Source: Mesostigma viride
Lineage: Eukaryota > Streptophyta > Mesostigmatophyceae > Mesostigmatales > Mesostigmataceae
DNA: 64,000 nt
Direction: 5' to 3'
Assembly: GCA_009746045.1 (NCBI GenBank)
Contig: RPFO01000348.1
Coordinates: forward strand, 2,122,189 to 2,186,188
The notes below the pieces were generated by a model. The model saw only the letters and a program-made list of their open reading frames with translations, did not search any database and had not been told where the DNA came from. How positions within the stretch are numbered: position 1 is the first letter of the stretch; each line of letters starts with the position of its first letter. Shown piece by piece: positions 1-10,549 of this stretch. Position numbers and translations under genes: made by a program.

Positions 1-960
1 GTCACCGACCCACACTCGATCTCACCAACCCACATTCCACGTCACCGACCCACACTCGATCTCACCAACCCACATTCCACGTCACCGACCCACACTTGAT
101 CTCACCAAACCCACATTCCACGTCACCGACCCACACTCGATCTCACCGACCCACATTCCACGTCACCGACCCACACTCGATCTCACCAACCCACATTCCA
201 CGTCACCGACCCACACTCGATCTCACCAACCCACATTCCACGTCACCGACCCACACTTGATCTCACCAACCCACATTCCACGTCACCGACCCACACTCGA
301 TCTCACCAAACCCACATTCCACGTCACCGACCCACACTCGATCTCACCAACCCACATTCCACGTCACCGACCCACACTCGATCTCACCAACCCACATTCC
401 ACGTCACCGACCCACACTCGATCTCACCAAACCCACATTCCACGTCACCGACCCACACTCGATCTCACCAACCCACATTCCACGTCACCGACCCACACTC
501 GATCTCACCAACCCACATTCCACGTCACCGACCCACACTCGATCTCACCAACCCACATTCCACGTCACCGACCCACACTCGATCTCACCAACCCACATTC
601 CACGTCACCGACCCACACTCGATCTCACCAACCCACATTCCACGTCACCGACCCACACTCGATCTCACCAAACCCACATTCCACGTCACCGACCCACACT
701 CGATCTCACCAACCCACATTCCACGTCACCGACCCACACTCGATCTCACCAACCCACATTCCACGTCACCGACCCACACTCGATCTCACCAAACCCACAT
801 TCCACGTCACCGACCCACACTCGATCTCACCAACCCACATTCCACGTCACCGACCCACACTCGATCTCACCAACCCACATTCCACGTCACCGACCCACAC
901 TCGATCTCACCAAACCCACATTCCACGTCACCGAACCACATTCGATCCCACTAAATCCAC
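1..960. repeat. 40/41-bp satellite array, open at left edge
   Basis: About 24 head-to-tail units of 40 bp (41 bp where an extra A is present) run from the window edge to about 960, where they decay. Each unit is two diverged 20-bp halves, one containing CCACATTCCACGTCACCGA and the other CACTCGATCTCACCAA. The array ends just before a good splice acceptor at 971-973, so it probably lies in an intron. The open frame through it is a repeat artefact. Confidence 0.95.
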
Positions 961-973
961 ATCTCCACGACAG

Positions 974-2656
974 GCGGGCGAGGACGGCTGACCAGCCTGC
1001 TGGGGCGCGGGAATGACCCGCACGAGCGAGTGGTCATGCGGGGGCCGGGGGGGCTGGGGGAGGCTGAGGTCATGGTCTCCCGGAGCCCAGGTGAGCGCAC
1101 TACTCATGCCGGGTTTGATCTGCCTTTCACCCCTAGCCACCCGGTGAGCGATGATGAGCCGCGCGCGGGTGGGGGCATCAGCCACGCGGGTGGGGGCATG
1201 AGCCGCGCGGGTGGGGCCATCAGCCACACGTGTGGGGGCATGAGCCGCGCGGGTGGGGCCATGAGCGGCGCAGGTGGGGGCACGAGCCGCGCGGGTGGGG
1301 GCATGAGCCGCGCGGGTGGGGGCATCAGCCACGCGGGTGGGGCCATGAGCCGCGCAGGTGGGGGCATGAGCTGCACGGGTGCTGTGTAGGATGTGGTATG
1401 GGGTAGAGTCCACACTATGATGGGGTATATAGGATGTGGTATGGGGTAGAGTCCACACTATGATGGGGTATATAGGATGGGGTATGGGGTAGAGTCCACA
1501 CTATGATGGGCCACAGCGTGTATTCCTGGAAGCGTTTTCCACCGTTTTCTGTCCGTGAATATTCAGCCATGGAGCCCAAGGCATCGCTTTGCTTTCTAGC
1601 ATGTACGGTATTCGCCTATGTTTATGTTATAAGAAAAGGAGTCAAAAGTGTACTAAGAAGAAATAAAAGAAAGTGAAAAGGAAGTGTAAAAAGAATATGC
1701 TAATAAGAATGTGCTCATAAGAATGTGCTATGTCTCATCTCAGCCCGGCGGCCTGCCCGGTACCGTGCAAGGATTGTTCCAGTGATGGGATTAGCAACTA
1801 TGTCATGCCATGCACTTATTTTGCCTCGGTATCGATAGTGGAATGCCGAGTACTCCGCCTGATTACATGCTAGGCGTCGTGTGGTTTCCCGTTCCGGTGT
1901 GGCCCGCTTCATGAGCGCTTCATGAGGCCTGCGGATGGCCAAGATGCGGGCCACCGGACAGCCTTGCGACCCGATGCCTGCAACTAGTTAATGAGCACCT
2001 CATCCCCATCCCTGTCATCCCGCCATCCGGCTGGCGTTCCCCTTGATCTCGTCTCCATGTGGCCATCAGTTGCAGGCCTTGGTATGGCTCATCGTTATTC
2101 TGTGCACTTGCGGCAAACCCAATATTTCCAATGTCCGCACGCGTTTCCATAACCCCTTGCCTCCTATCCTCCTGCTTGATTGTCCTCTTGCCTCACCACC
2201 GCTTGCCTCACCACCGCTTGCCTCACCTATCGCTCCACCCCCCTCGTTGCCCTTCCCATCCTTGCGTGGCCAGATCTGCCGTCATTCGACGACGAGGACT
2301 CGCGACTGGGCATGCTCGCCGCGCCCTTCCCGCCCACGACGAACGCGACCCAGTTCGGAGGTGCGGAGCCTGATGGTGTGGTGCCCCATCACAGCCCCGC
2401 CTACTACCCCATGGAACGTGAGCCACCGCCCCCACCAGATACAAGAATGGTCCGCACTGGGAGCAGCGGTCGGCTGGGAGGTTTCCTGGGTTCCATGGTG
2501 GGTGCGGTCGTCAAGACAGCATCGGACATGATCGCGCCGCCACTGGCGTCGGACCCCCGGCCACCTCCGCCCCCCGAGGTCCCCCCCCGGCTGCAGTGTT
2601 GCCTCATGAGCGTGTCCCTCCCGTGGCAGCACCTCGCAAACGAGCTGCTCTTCAAG
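974..2656 (+). CDS. two spliced exons of an unrecognised protein (partial gene)
   Basis: Two candidate internal exons: 974-1090 (acceptor CAG at 971-973, donor GTGAGC at 1091) and 2274-2656 (acceptor CAG at 2271-2273, donor GTGGGC at 2657). The first ends in phase 1 and the second starts in the matching phase, giving an Asp codon across the junction; the joined product is about 166 residues and open throughout. Visible traits are RLTSLLGRGNDPHER near the start, an acidic FDDEDSR segment, a proline-rich stretch and a final VSLPWQHLANELLFK. I do not recognise the family. The exons before (inside or left of the satellite) and after are not resolved. The intron holds two minisatellites. Splice phase and sequence complexity argue for a real gene; function is unknown. 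Confidence 0.42.
1155..1385. repeat. 21-bp G-rich minisatellite
   Basis: About ten 21-bp units alternating GCGGGTGGGGGCATGAGCC and variants with ATCAGCC. It lies inside the proposed intron 1091-2273. The G-runs are on the plus strand. Confidence 0.9.
1387..1508. repeat. 43-bp tandem repeat, about 2.8 copies
   Basis: Three nearly identical units, each containing GGTATGGGGTAGAGTCCACA, directly follow the 21-bp array. No coding sense is seen. Confidence 0.9.
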
Positions 2657-2824
2657 GTGGGCCGGATTAGCGGGTATTACGCTGTTTAATGCTGCGATGT
2701 CCTGCTCGTGAAATTTTCTTCGGGGGGCGGATATGCGATGTGGGAATATCATAGCACCTGGCACATGCGCTATGCTTCTTTTCCAGGTGGGTCGGTACGT
2801 CTGCAAGGTGGGCCGATGCGCTCT

Positions 2825-2950
2825 CCAGTAAGTAAGTAAGCACTTGCGTGTCATGCGCACGGGCATGCCACGAAGCACTATGCTGATCTCATTAGAAAAA
2901 TAATGACAAGAAAATTACCAATAGCGTCTGCAACTCTGCATCATGCCCCA
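2825..2950 (+). repeat. dispersed repeat R1, copy 1
   Basis: A segment with AAGTAAGCACTTGCGTGTCA, then GGCATGCCACG, then CTGATCTCATTA, then TGCATCATGCCCC. The same block order recurs at 13903-13990 and 39768-39925 on the plus strand and at 47605-47695 on the minus strand, with a partial copy near 7852-7905. No open frame or LINE similarity is seen; it could be a short non-autonomous element or an old LINE UTR. Confidence 0.7.
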
Positions 2951-3082
2951 TTCCAGATCCTCACTGGAGGGCGCTCTCCAGGACGCACCACATTAATTCG
3001 TTAGCTCTGCCGCCCTTGGTCATTTGTCGGGGCGGGAGGGTTTGTGGTTTGGACGTTGGTTGTGAGCATCTTGTCATACCTT

Positions 3083-3238
3083 TAATGGTAGCTACCCTTT
3101 ATCTTGTAAGGTGGGCTCCTATCCGATATCATGCCACCACGGCAGTGGATCGAGTAAGATTTAATGGTAGCTACCCTTTATCTTGTGGGCTTTCTGTGTG
3201 ATATCATACCACACCAGAGGATCAAGTAGCATATCATG
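3083..3238. repeat. 77-bp duplication, two copies
   Basis: AATGGTAGCTACCCTTTATC occurs at 3083 and again at 3160, each followed by a related stretch with GATATCATRCCAC. The second copy has small deletions. The surrounding 2657-3940 shows no supportable gene. Confidence 0.75.
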
Positions 3239-3987
3239 GTAGAGAGTGCTGTCATTGTCACCCATGTCTCATGAAACTGCTGCCAACTGGTCTCTTCTGT
3301 GGGTGGGTATGTGAAGTGATGTTTAGGTTTGGTTCTTGGATGGGTGCGGTTATCACATTTTTATGCAGGTAGTAGAGCCTGTGTGGCTTTGTGGTGCCGA
3401 GATGGCCTAGCCCGGCTATGTGCACCTGACCCGCCACGTCAAGGTTCATTAATTAATTAATGGTCACCTTGAGGATACTTGCATCACCACCGGCTGTGAT
3501 TGGCTCGTCATCTGCCCTTGCATAGTATTTCCTCGCTCTCAGCAAGAGTGGAATGAGCTGAAAGCGCATACCCTGGTAGCCTTCCGTTCCAGGCCGTCAG
3601 GCCGTGCGAGTGCAGTTGTCTTCTGAAGAGGCTGCTCCCACATAGCTCTACATGATTTTTTAACATGTCACCTGCCAGAGGTCTTCGAGAGCGTGACAAG
3701 GTCGAGTTTGTGTACACAAGGGTTGCATTCCCTTATTTAGCCATGTGACAGCTGTCAGTATGGGAAACAATGGCGTGGGGGGGTTGCATCATGCAGGGGG
3801 TCCGCGGCTGCTACCAAGGGCAACTATTCCACCGAGCATGCCATGGCTCCCCATGCCTGTAAACAGACAAGCTATTCATAAATTATCTACTTCCAGTTAG
3901 CTTCATAGTTCCTCCTCCTGGACTGTCTCTTATATGGCAGAGTGCCAGTGCCCTCCCATGACTCCCACTGTTCTCCATGCAGGACCC

Positions 3988-4148
3988 TGGCCCTTCCACC
4001 CGCATGGCAAGCTAGGCTGGCCGTCCTGACCACGTCCCGTCCAGAGGCTCTCGGCAGTGAGATTGCTTCATCTATGGCACGTGACGGCTTCACAGTCCTC
4101 GATGAAATGAGAATGGAATGGGATGGGATGGGACGGGTGCCTATCTAA
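3988..4148 (+). CDS. possible terminal exon, unknown product
   Basis: After an acceptor-like TCCATGCAG at 3979-3987 a frame of about 52 codons runs to a stop at 4146-4148 and contains RLAVLTTSRPEALGSEIASS. It could be the last exon of the gene at 974-2656, but the preceding exon ends in phase 0 while this frame needs two leading bases, so another exon would have to lie between them. Kept as a weak candidate. Confidence 0.2.
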
Positions 4149-4354
4149 CCTCTAGTTGCAGGTTTGCGGGTGCCACTGCCTGATCGAACCGCTGCGTTTA
4201 CCATCTTTGGGCACGCGCATCTCCCCCATGGATCAAGATAGTGAGGTGCTTCTGTGACAGGAAATCCAATGGACAGCCACTTGTACAGTTCAATGTATTT
4301 TACAGTAGTAAAACTATAAAGACATTTTCGGTTGTTTTCCATGAGGGTATTTCC

Positions 4355-4440
4355 TCGTAAATTACTACCGCGTTTTACACGGACCGGCACTGAACGCAAA
4401 TGGTTTTCACCTTTGCGGCGTGCCAAATCAGAATATACGC
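4355..4440 (+). mobile_element. 3' part of tRNA-like SINE S1
   Basis: Contains GCACTGAACGCAAATGGTTT followed by TCACCTTTGCGGCGTGCC, shared with 7545-7603 and 47185-47240. The upstream half of the unit is missing here. Confidence 0.65.
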
Positions 4441-4604
4441 TTGGCTGATCTCGATAGTACCAGCTACGCCCCCTTCTCAAGAAGGTTCCAGCCGTGTTCA
4501 GCCCGTCTCACGTTTCGAGACTGAACAAGTCTCGAGTGGACACGTGTGTAGTACTCCTACACACACAGATCTCGAATGATTTATCTAGTACCAAATCCGA
4601 AAAG

Positions 4605-4740
4605 GCTTGCATCACTCCCCGGAAAGGAGAACTTTTGCGGATGACTGTAGGTGTTGACCAGTTGGCGATGCCCTAGGATCCGGAGACGTCCGTCCTATAG
4701 TCAGCAAAAGTTGGTGCGAGAGGTCCCCAGTTCGATTAAA
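4605..4740 (+). mobile_element. 5' part of tRNA-like SINE S1, interrupted by a LINE
   Basis: Runs from CCCGGAAAGGAGAACTTTTG through GGTGCGAGAGGTCCCCAGTT and then stops at TTCGAT, where a minus-strand LINE-C tail begins. The copy at 47034-47250 continues through TTCGATTCCGG, so the LINE landed inside the putative B-box of this SINE. Confidence 0.65.
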
Positions 4741-5222
4741 TTAAATTAAATTATAACATGCCTCGATCCGTTGGGAGATCATGTAGCACATATTCCTTGA
4801 TGGATGGTGGAGTGGAGAGAGCCGCGTAATCGAACTAACCTAACTCTAGCTAGTCTATCTCTAGAAAAATCCTAGCTACCCTACTCATCAAAACGCCTCC
4901 TCCTCTTGGGGGGAGGTGGCTTGCCCACAGGGTCGGGCGTGTGAGCCTTGACAATCTTCTGCCACCGCGTCTTGTTCTGCATGGCAGTCCAAAGAGGGAG
5001 AAAGAGGGGATGCGGTATTCAAACTGGGCTGGGACCAGTAGGTCATCCAGCAACATTTCATACGTTCTCACGTATGGCGCCGAGACGTGGACCCTCACCG
5101 CCGACCTGGCCCGCAAGCTGGACGGCGCGGTCACCAGCATGCTGCGTTCCATTTTCAGAGTAGGATATGCTGCTCATGTCCGCAATGAGGACCTGTACCA
5201 GGGCATGCCCTATATCACCAGC
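4741..5222 (-). mobile_element. LINE-C 3' end with inverted 5' piece (twin-primed copy)
   Basis: 4741-5065 is the reverse complement of the LINE-C 3' region at about 13165-13505: an (AATTT)-type tail at 4741, the terminal hairpin near 4770, 3' UTR, then the last ORF2 codons. It switches abruptly at 5066 to plus-strand ORF2 sequence (TYGAETWTLT .. LYQGMPYITS) that ends at 5222. A truncated LINE whose 5' portion is inverted relative to its 3' portion is the classic product of twin priming. The 5066-5222 segment appears identical to 51576-51732. Confidence 0.75.
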
Positions 5223-6969
5223 ACAATTAACCCTTCAATTGTGTCAACTGGAACCACCAGAACGGACTGAGTATGGGCATCTTAGTAAGTATGAGAGTAT
5301 CTAGCCAAATAACATTTTCTGGCCCACCCTTGGAACCAAGGATGCTTTAATATCAAATAACTTCGGGGTCATGTCATTGGTCACATATCTATGCCCCACA
5401 GCTGCTATAAATAGCACCCCCCCCAAGGGGGTACGGTGCAGATGGGGTTCAAGAGATATATAATGCAATATGGACCATTTCTCAAAATCTGCTGACCCTG
5501 GCCCTTTGAGGGGAGTTCAAGATAATCACAGGCATGCCATAGATGCATTCACAACATGACATGCCATAGAACTGCACAGACTAGCTAGCATACAGCCCAA
5601 AATAGCTCAGACCGTTATAACGGGTGCAGTTATTTTAGGGTGTTTTGGTAGCACTACCGTATAGGCATTCAATTCCAACGTGGCACAAAACATCATAGAT
5701 GGCCACACATGGATTCCCAAACACATTTCCAGCTTAAAAATCACAACAGCATGCTATACAACAAGTATAAAGCTTGTGCCAAGGCCCAAAACCAAGAGTA
5801 TAACGGGTTCACAAGGAGCTACATTATCAATGCATCCAACACACTATAAAGCAATTCCAATGATCGGCAATGATAGAGAAAACAAAAGAACTCACCTGGT
5901 TGTGCTTCCATGCAAGCAGGCCCTGGCCATTCATGTTTCTTGCATGCACTATGGACGCACAAGCAGAAGGATAACTTGGGCCAGCAAACCAAGAAGCAAT
6001 GCCTAGAGCTGCCAGAAAACCAATTGTCTCGCTATGTCTGTGCAGGGAAAAGCATCCCGTTATCAAGCCCACCATGTTAAGAGACAATACCAAACGCTAC
6101 TTCACTGGTTTCGTTGAAGCCTTAGCTAATAGCAATCAAATCTGGTCCAAAATCTGCGTGACATAGTGGTATTCCCCAACCATCACAAGCGAACGCGTAC
6201 AAGCACTAAAGCAACAAAACGACAAGCAAAAACCATCGATTACATGTCTACAACTAGTTTATAAACGATAGGACGACTTGGTACTGTAATGTATAAACGC
6301 TAACATGTTAATACGTACCAGGTCGAAACCGCAGATTACCTGCTGTGCGGGAGCCATCACTCCCACCCCACGGACATAGCCTCGAACCTTTCCTGGCCGT
6401 CATCGCTAATAAAACATGTCAAGAATAACGTAACAAGTCTATCCACGCGCAAATATATGGACGTTTGCTGCCGAACAACAGGTAGCATACGCACTGTCAC
6501 CGCCTGGCCGCTGACAAGATCTGCTGCACCGATTAGAACCTAGAGACATACTTGCGCACATCCAGACGCTTCACGGCCAGAGTTATAACCTTTATAACAC
6601 TCAAGGATAATTACTACAAAATTTGAGTTCAAAATTCCAAGCCATGCTCTCGTACCAGTCAGTTGTGTGCACCGCCATAGCCGTGCGCGTCAATATTTTT
6701 CATGCACGTCGGTCCCGTTGGACCATGGTACCCCCCCAACTTTGATTGAGTATATCTCCCTGGCCAGTTGTCCAAAGTACGGTCTGAATAGTGCCAGGCA
6801 TAGCTTACGTCTAGATCTTTCGATCCCCCCAGGTTTGACCGTTGAATTATTTTTGGCGCGGCGCCTGGTTCTGCCACAAACTCAGTCCGTTAGAGTGGCG
6901 CGAGTTCAACTGGCGCCACGAAAACGGACTCGGTACAAATGAAGGGTTAAGCAACGCCGCCTGCAGCTA
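5223..6969. other. 1.7 kb without a supportable gene
   Basis: No long frame, conserved motif or tandem array is visible. Open frames here are short and low in coding character. A weak inverted similarity (AACGGACTGAGT at about 5261 and its reverse complement at about 6880) might mark element ends but is too short to call. Confidence 0.5.
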
Positions 6970-7458
6970 GTAGGGCACCTAGCTCGCACCAATCAGGTAG
7001 ACACCTCACGTGGCCCCCCCGCAGGACTGCGACCAGCCCAGCCTGGCCGGCACCTCCTGACGTGGGCTGGGCCCAGTGATGTTAGACGCCGCAAGGCCCG
7101 CACCTTCAAAGAACAGCTAGTAGAGGACATGGGGGGCCTCGGCCTCTCCGTGATTTGGAAGAAGATGATGGACAAGGCCAAGTGGGCCCAGGTCATAGAG
7201 GACAACGAGCCCCCCCCAGTGGGGAAGCGCCCGCGTGTGCAATCCCACGGGAGGCACGCTAGATAGCTCCCCCTAGGGCAGCGTGCGGCTGCCTAGATAG
7301 ATGATGTAGTTAGAATGTTGCTAGATAGATGTAGTATGTAGCCAATGTAGATAGATTAGACCGGTAGGCATGTTTGCACCCATCCATCCATTCATCGGGG
7401 TTAATGCTCCGTGACTCCCCAACGGGAGCACGAGTCTAATTAATTAATTAATTAATCC
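6970..7458 (+). mobile_element. LINE-B 3' end (ORF2 C-terminus, 3' UTR, tail)
   Basis: Carries the last ORF2 codons (ARTFKEQLVEDMG, then VIWKKMMDKAKWAQV, stop near 7264), about 130 bp of 3' UTR, the terminal hairpin ACTCCCCAACGGGAGCACGA at 7414-7433 and a (TTAA)n tail to 7458. It is 5'-truncated near 6970. Other copies of this C-terminus are at 8640-8890 and, inverted, at 48015-48243. Confidence 0.8.
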
Positions 7459-7504
7459 AGCAACATCTGTACATAGTTCGTGACATGTTTCCCTACCTTT
7501 TTGG

Positions 7505-7605
7505 CCAGTTCGATTCCGGCCTGGATTCATTTGCAGATCGCGTTTTCCGCGGACCGGCACTGAACGCAAATGGTTTTCACCTTTGCGGCGTGCCAAATCA
7601 GAAAA
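7505..7605 (+). mobile_element. tRNA-like SINE S1, partial copy
   Basis: Begins at AGTTCGATTCCGGCCTGG and continues through GCACTGAACGCAAATGGTTT to GCCAAATCAGAA. It lacks the 5' half present at 47034. Confidence 0.65.
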
Positions 7606-8069
7606 TACTACCAGTGGGAGAGCGATCGCAGGCAGTTGATGGTGCTCACCACTAGACACTCCCGGCCAGTTCTAATAAAGGCTCGAAACACACGCCCTGA
7701 TCAAGCAAGATGTTTCCGGCCCCGCGCCGTCTACATGCAGGTCCTCTAGTCACTCGTAGCGTTACCATGCCGTTATTTCAATGAACAAGGCTACACATTT
7801 CCATGTCCATTCATATCCATTGATCAGATCCTAAGTGATCATGCATCCTAAGTAAGTAAGTGCGTGATCATGCATGCACTAAAGGCATGCCACGGAGTAC
7901 CCGATGAGGTACTTTTCAACGCGGATATTTCACCCGCGAAGGCAAGTGGCGCAACTCACAGCTCGCCCAGGTCTGGAGTCGCAGATATAGCAACTCCGCG
8001 CGTCATGCATCCGGACTATCGGCCAAGATGACTGTACGCTCGGCCATGATGCCGGGTGTGGGGGTAAGT

Positions 8070-8342
8070 TTAAAAATTAAATTCTAACATGACTCCGTGG
8101 GAAGATCATGTAGCATGTATTCCCTTGATTGATGGATGGAGGTGAGCGAAGCCGCGAAACCTAACTAGGCTAACTCTAAGCTACTCTAGGAAATCCTAAC
8201 TACCCTAATACTCAGTAAAGCACCCCTTCCTCCTGGCCAGGGGCCGGGGGGGCTGGCGTGTGGGCCTAGCTGGACAAAGTCAAGGTCTGCCACCTCTTCT
8301 TGTTCTGCATAGCAGTCCAAGGAAGAGAGAGGGATCGAGGAC

Positions 8343-8406
<64 letters not shown>

Positions 8407-8580
8407 TAACAATAATAATTTAAGAAGAAGAATATACACGTAACTGTGTCACGTGAGCATAAGTCCTCAGTGGGAGTTGAACATGGGATGGAATGGGAGG
8501 AAATACGGTGTTCAAACTGGGCTGGGACCACGTACTCGGGTCAGCCAGCAACTGCCATGTGTATAGTTCATGGCAGGTTT
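8070..8580 (-). mobile_element. LINE-C 3' end, split by a LINE-A 3' end
   Basis: The reverse complement of the LINE-C 3' UTR and last ORF2 codons occupies 8070-8342 and resumes at about 8500-8560. Between them lies a short minus-strand LINE-A 3' end (CACGTGAC hairpin arms near 8440-8457) with a (TAA)n tail at 8343-8412. The order shows LINE-A inserted into an existing LINE-C. Confidence 0.65.
8343..8412. repeat. (TAA)n microsatellite
   Basis: About 20 perfect AAT triplets followed by a few AAC interruptions. It sits exactly where a minus-strand LINE-A 3' tail is expected, so it is probably an expanded LINE tail. Confidence 0.9.
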
Positions 8581-8624
8581 ACCATTCTTTAATTCTGGGA
8601 ATGTCCTCATGGGGCCAGGGCAGG

Positions 8625-8902
8625 TACGCCAGGATATGCCGCCCTGCCGGGCAGGCACCTCCTCACGTGGGCCGGGCCCAGCCAGGCTATAGATGCCGCA
8701 AGGCCCGCACCTTCAAAGAGCAGCTCGTAGAGGACATGGGGGCGGCCTATAGGCCTCTCCGTGAAAATTTGGAAAAAGATTATGGACAAGGCCAAGTGGG
8801 CCCAGGTCATGGAGGACCGAACAACCCCCCTGCAGTGGGGAAGCCGCGCGTTTGCACACGCCGTGGGCGGCATGCTAGACAAGACCCCTAGGGTCGCGGG
8901 CC
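8625..8902 (+). mobile_element. LINE-B ORF2 C-terminal fragment
   Basis: Second copy of the ARTFKEQLVEDMG region, with frameshifts. It joins at about 8903 directly to ORF1-II sequence without a 3' UTR or tail, giving an ORF2-then-ORF1 chimera. Confidence 0.65.
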
Positions 8903-10425
8903 GGCACCATACCGTATAAGTGCGGCGTGCTCATGAAGAAGCTTGAAGCCATCACTGCCGGCCGGCACCGAGGCCCTGGCCACACAGCCGGTCCCAAAGA
9001 TAGCTGATCGCAGACGGCCACCATCGCATCCCAGCTGGCACCCCGGCAGGATGCTGGCGACCTCCCGCCGCCGGCTCTCCTATGCAGACCTGCTGCGGTC
9101 AGCGACCGCCTCAACCACGTTGACGCCATATCGCCACGAAGCTCCAGGAGCTGCATGGAGGACCACTGCCAGGCCGAACAACGGGAGGCCACCGACCGCA
9201 CTCGCCGCGAGTGCCGAGTGGTGCTGCGTCGTTTCCCCCATATATATATTAAAAATATAATTACTTACAGCAGAGTGAAATCACTCAAACCAAAGCAAAC
9301 GCCCAGCTATAAAACTATATACAGAGCCATGTCAAAGCTCTATACTACGATAAGACCAATGGAAACGCCTAACAGGAGGAACCTAATAGCCCTGCTGCAC
9401 CGCAAAATCAGCCCGCGTACGGCGGAGCATGATGTCAGCCATGGCCCGAGTCAGCGCCACCGACAAGCGCTGACGCCAATATGACGTCCAGGTCCGCGCC
9501 GACCATGGGGCCCGCTGGCCCTCCAGGTCCAGCCGGTCCTCCCGGAGCCCCTTATATATGCAGAAGCCAGGTGAGACGTCAAACACCCTTGCCGACGAGC
9601 TCAAGGGCCAGCTTCTCACCCTCATGGGCCTGGTAGGTGAGGTAGAACTGCGCGGGTGCCGGCACCGCCTTCCCTACTCACGGGACAAGGCGGCTCCCCC
9701 GCACCAGTCCTGCTCACCTTCCCCTCCCCTGAGGACAAGCGGCGGTTCCTTTCTCGTCGGATCGAAGCGGCCGGTTGCACGACCTCACCTGGACGCTGAA
9801 CGACGACCTGACCCCGCTCAGCAGCAGCAGCTAGCGACGCGACCTGTGGCCGGAATTTACCTCCGCCACAAGCAGGACCCCCAGACCCCCAAGGTGTACT
9901 GGAGGGGCGGGGACCTGATGATTAACCACAAGATGTGGACGCCCCCTAGCGGCTGCGGGCTAGCCGAATAGCTTGTCTAGCACGCAGCCCTAGCTTGTAT
10001 CCATTGGTAGTCACTGCCGCCATGGCAGCCATGCCTAGAGTGTTTGCCTAGCTGTGTCACCATACCTAGTCACGTGCACCGCTATAACACATGGTACACA
10101 ACCAGCCATAGCCTCAGCTTATAGTTAGGGCTCCCTTGTACAGCCATGCTACGTCCTGCATGGCTATGATCAGTTAATTTACTTGCCCACGCTACTTGTT
10201 ACTGATGATCAATATGCTCACATGGGTCTTATTGCACCCACAGCACTTGCCGGATCGTCTATGGCGTGTCCGATTGCCGCTGTGGCATGCCTCTGGCATG
10301 TCAAAGGAGAACGGGGTTCCCTGCCCTTTCTTCCTAGGTAATTGTGCACATGCAGGGATTAAAAGCACTTCGGTGCTCCGTGACTCCCCAACGGGAGCAC
10401 GAGTTTGAATTGATTAATTGGGCCA
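8903..10425 (+). mobile_element. ORF1-only LINE (type ORF1-II), degraded
   Basis: Aligns by eye with the copy at 40105-41730: a stretch matching VLMKKLEAITAHTEALATQV, a basic/helical middle, the RNA-binding part (PVLLTFPS, then frameshifts) and a C-terminal KVYWRGGDLMINHKMW. A roughly 450-bp 3' UTR ends in AAAAGCACTTCGGTGCTCCG, the hairpin ACTCCCCAACGGGAGCACGA and an AT tail. There is no reverse transcriptase between ORF1 and the 3' end. Several frameshifts and a 317-bp insertion (9241-9557) make it a pseudogene. Confidence 0.7.
9241..9557. mobile_element. 317-bp insertion in ORF1-II, TA-rich ends
   Basis: The other ORF1-II copy (40885-40900) reads straight through this point. Here 317 bp starting TATATATATT and ending TTATATATG is inserted. 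Its interior is GC-rich with a minus-strand frame containing WTSYWRQRLSVALTRAMADI. Whether this is a MITE or a captured fragment cannot be decided by eye. Confidence 0.45.
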
Positions 10426-10549
10426 TGATATGCTCACGCAGGAATTATTACCACGGAATTTGCCCCCCGGGCGGGAAATAGTTGCAACTGCCACCAGCCA
10501 CGAGGTAGCCATGGCTGACGGCGGAGCTCATAACTTTCACGTTTGAGCA

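Noticed and set aside
257-991. A 244-residue frame through the left satellite
   Set aside because: It follows the 40-bp unit and changes register with each 41-bp unit; no start context or conserved composition.
5223-6969. A 1.7-kb transposon bounded by AACGGACTGAGT inverted repeats
   Set aside because: Only about 13 matching bases, other similarity is in direct orientation, and there is no coding content or target duplication.
7400-7460. Rho-independent terminators at CTCCCAACGGAG-type hairpins
   Set aside because: The hairpins mark LINE 3' ends followed by target-site or tail repeats in a eukaryotic genome.
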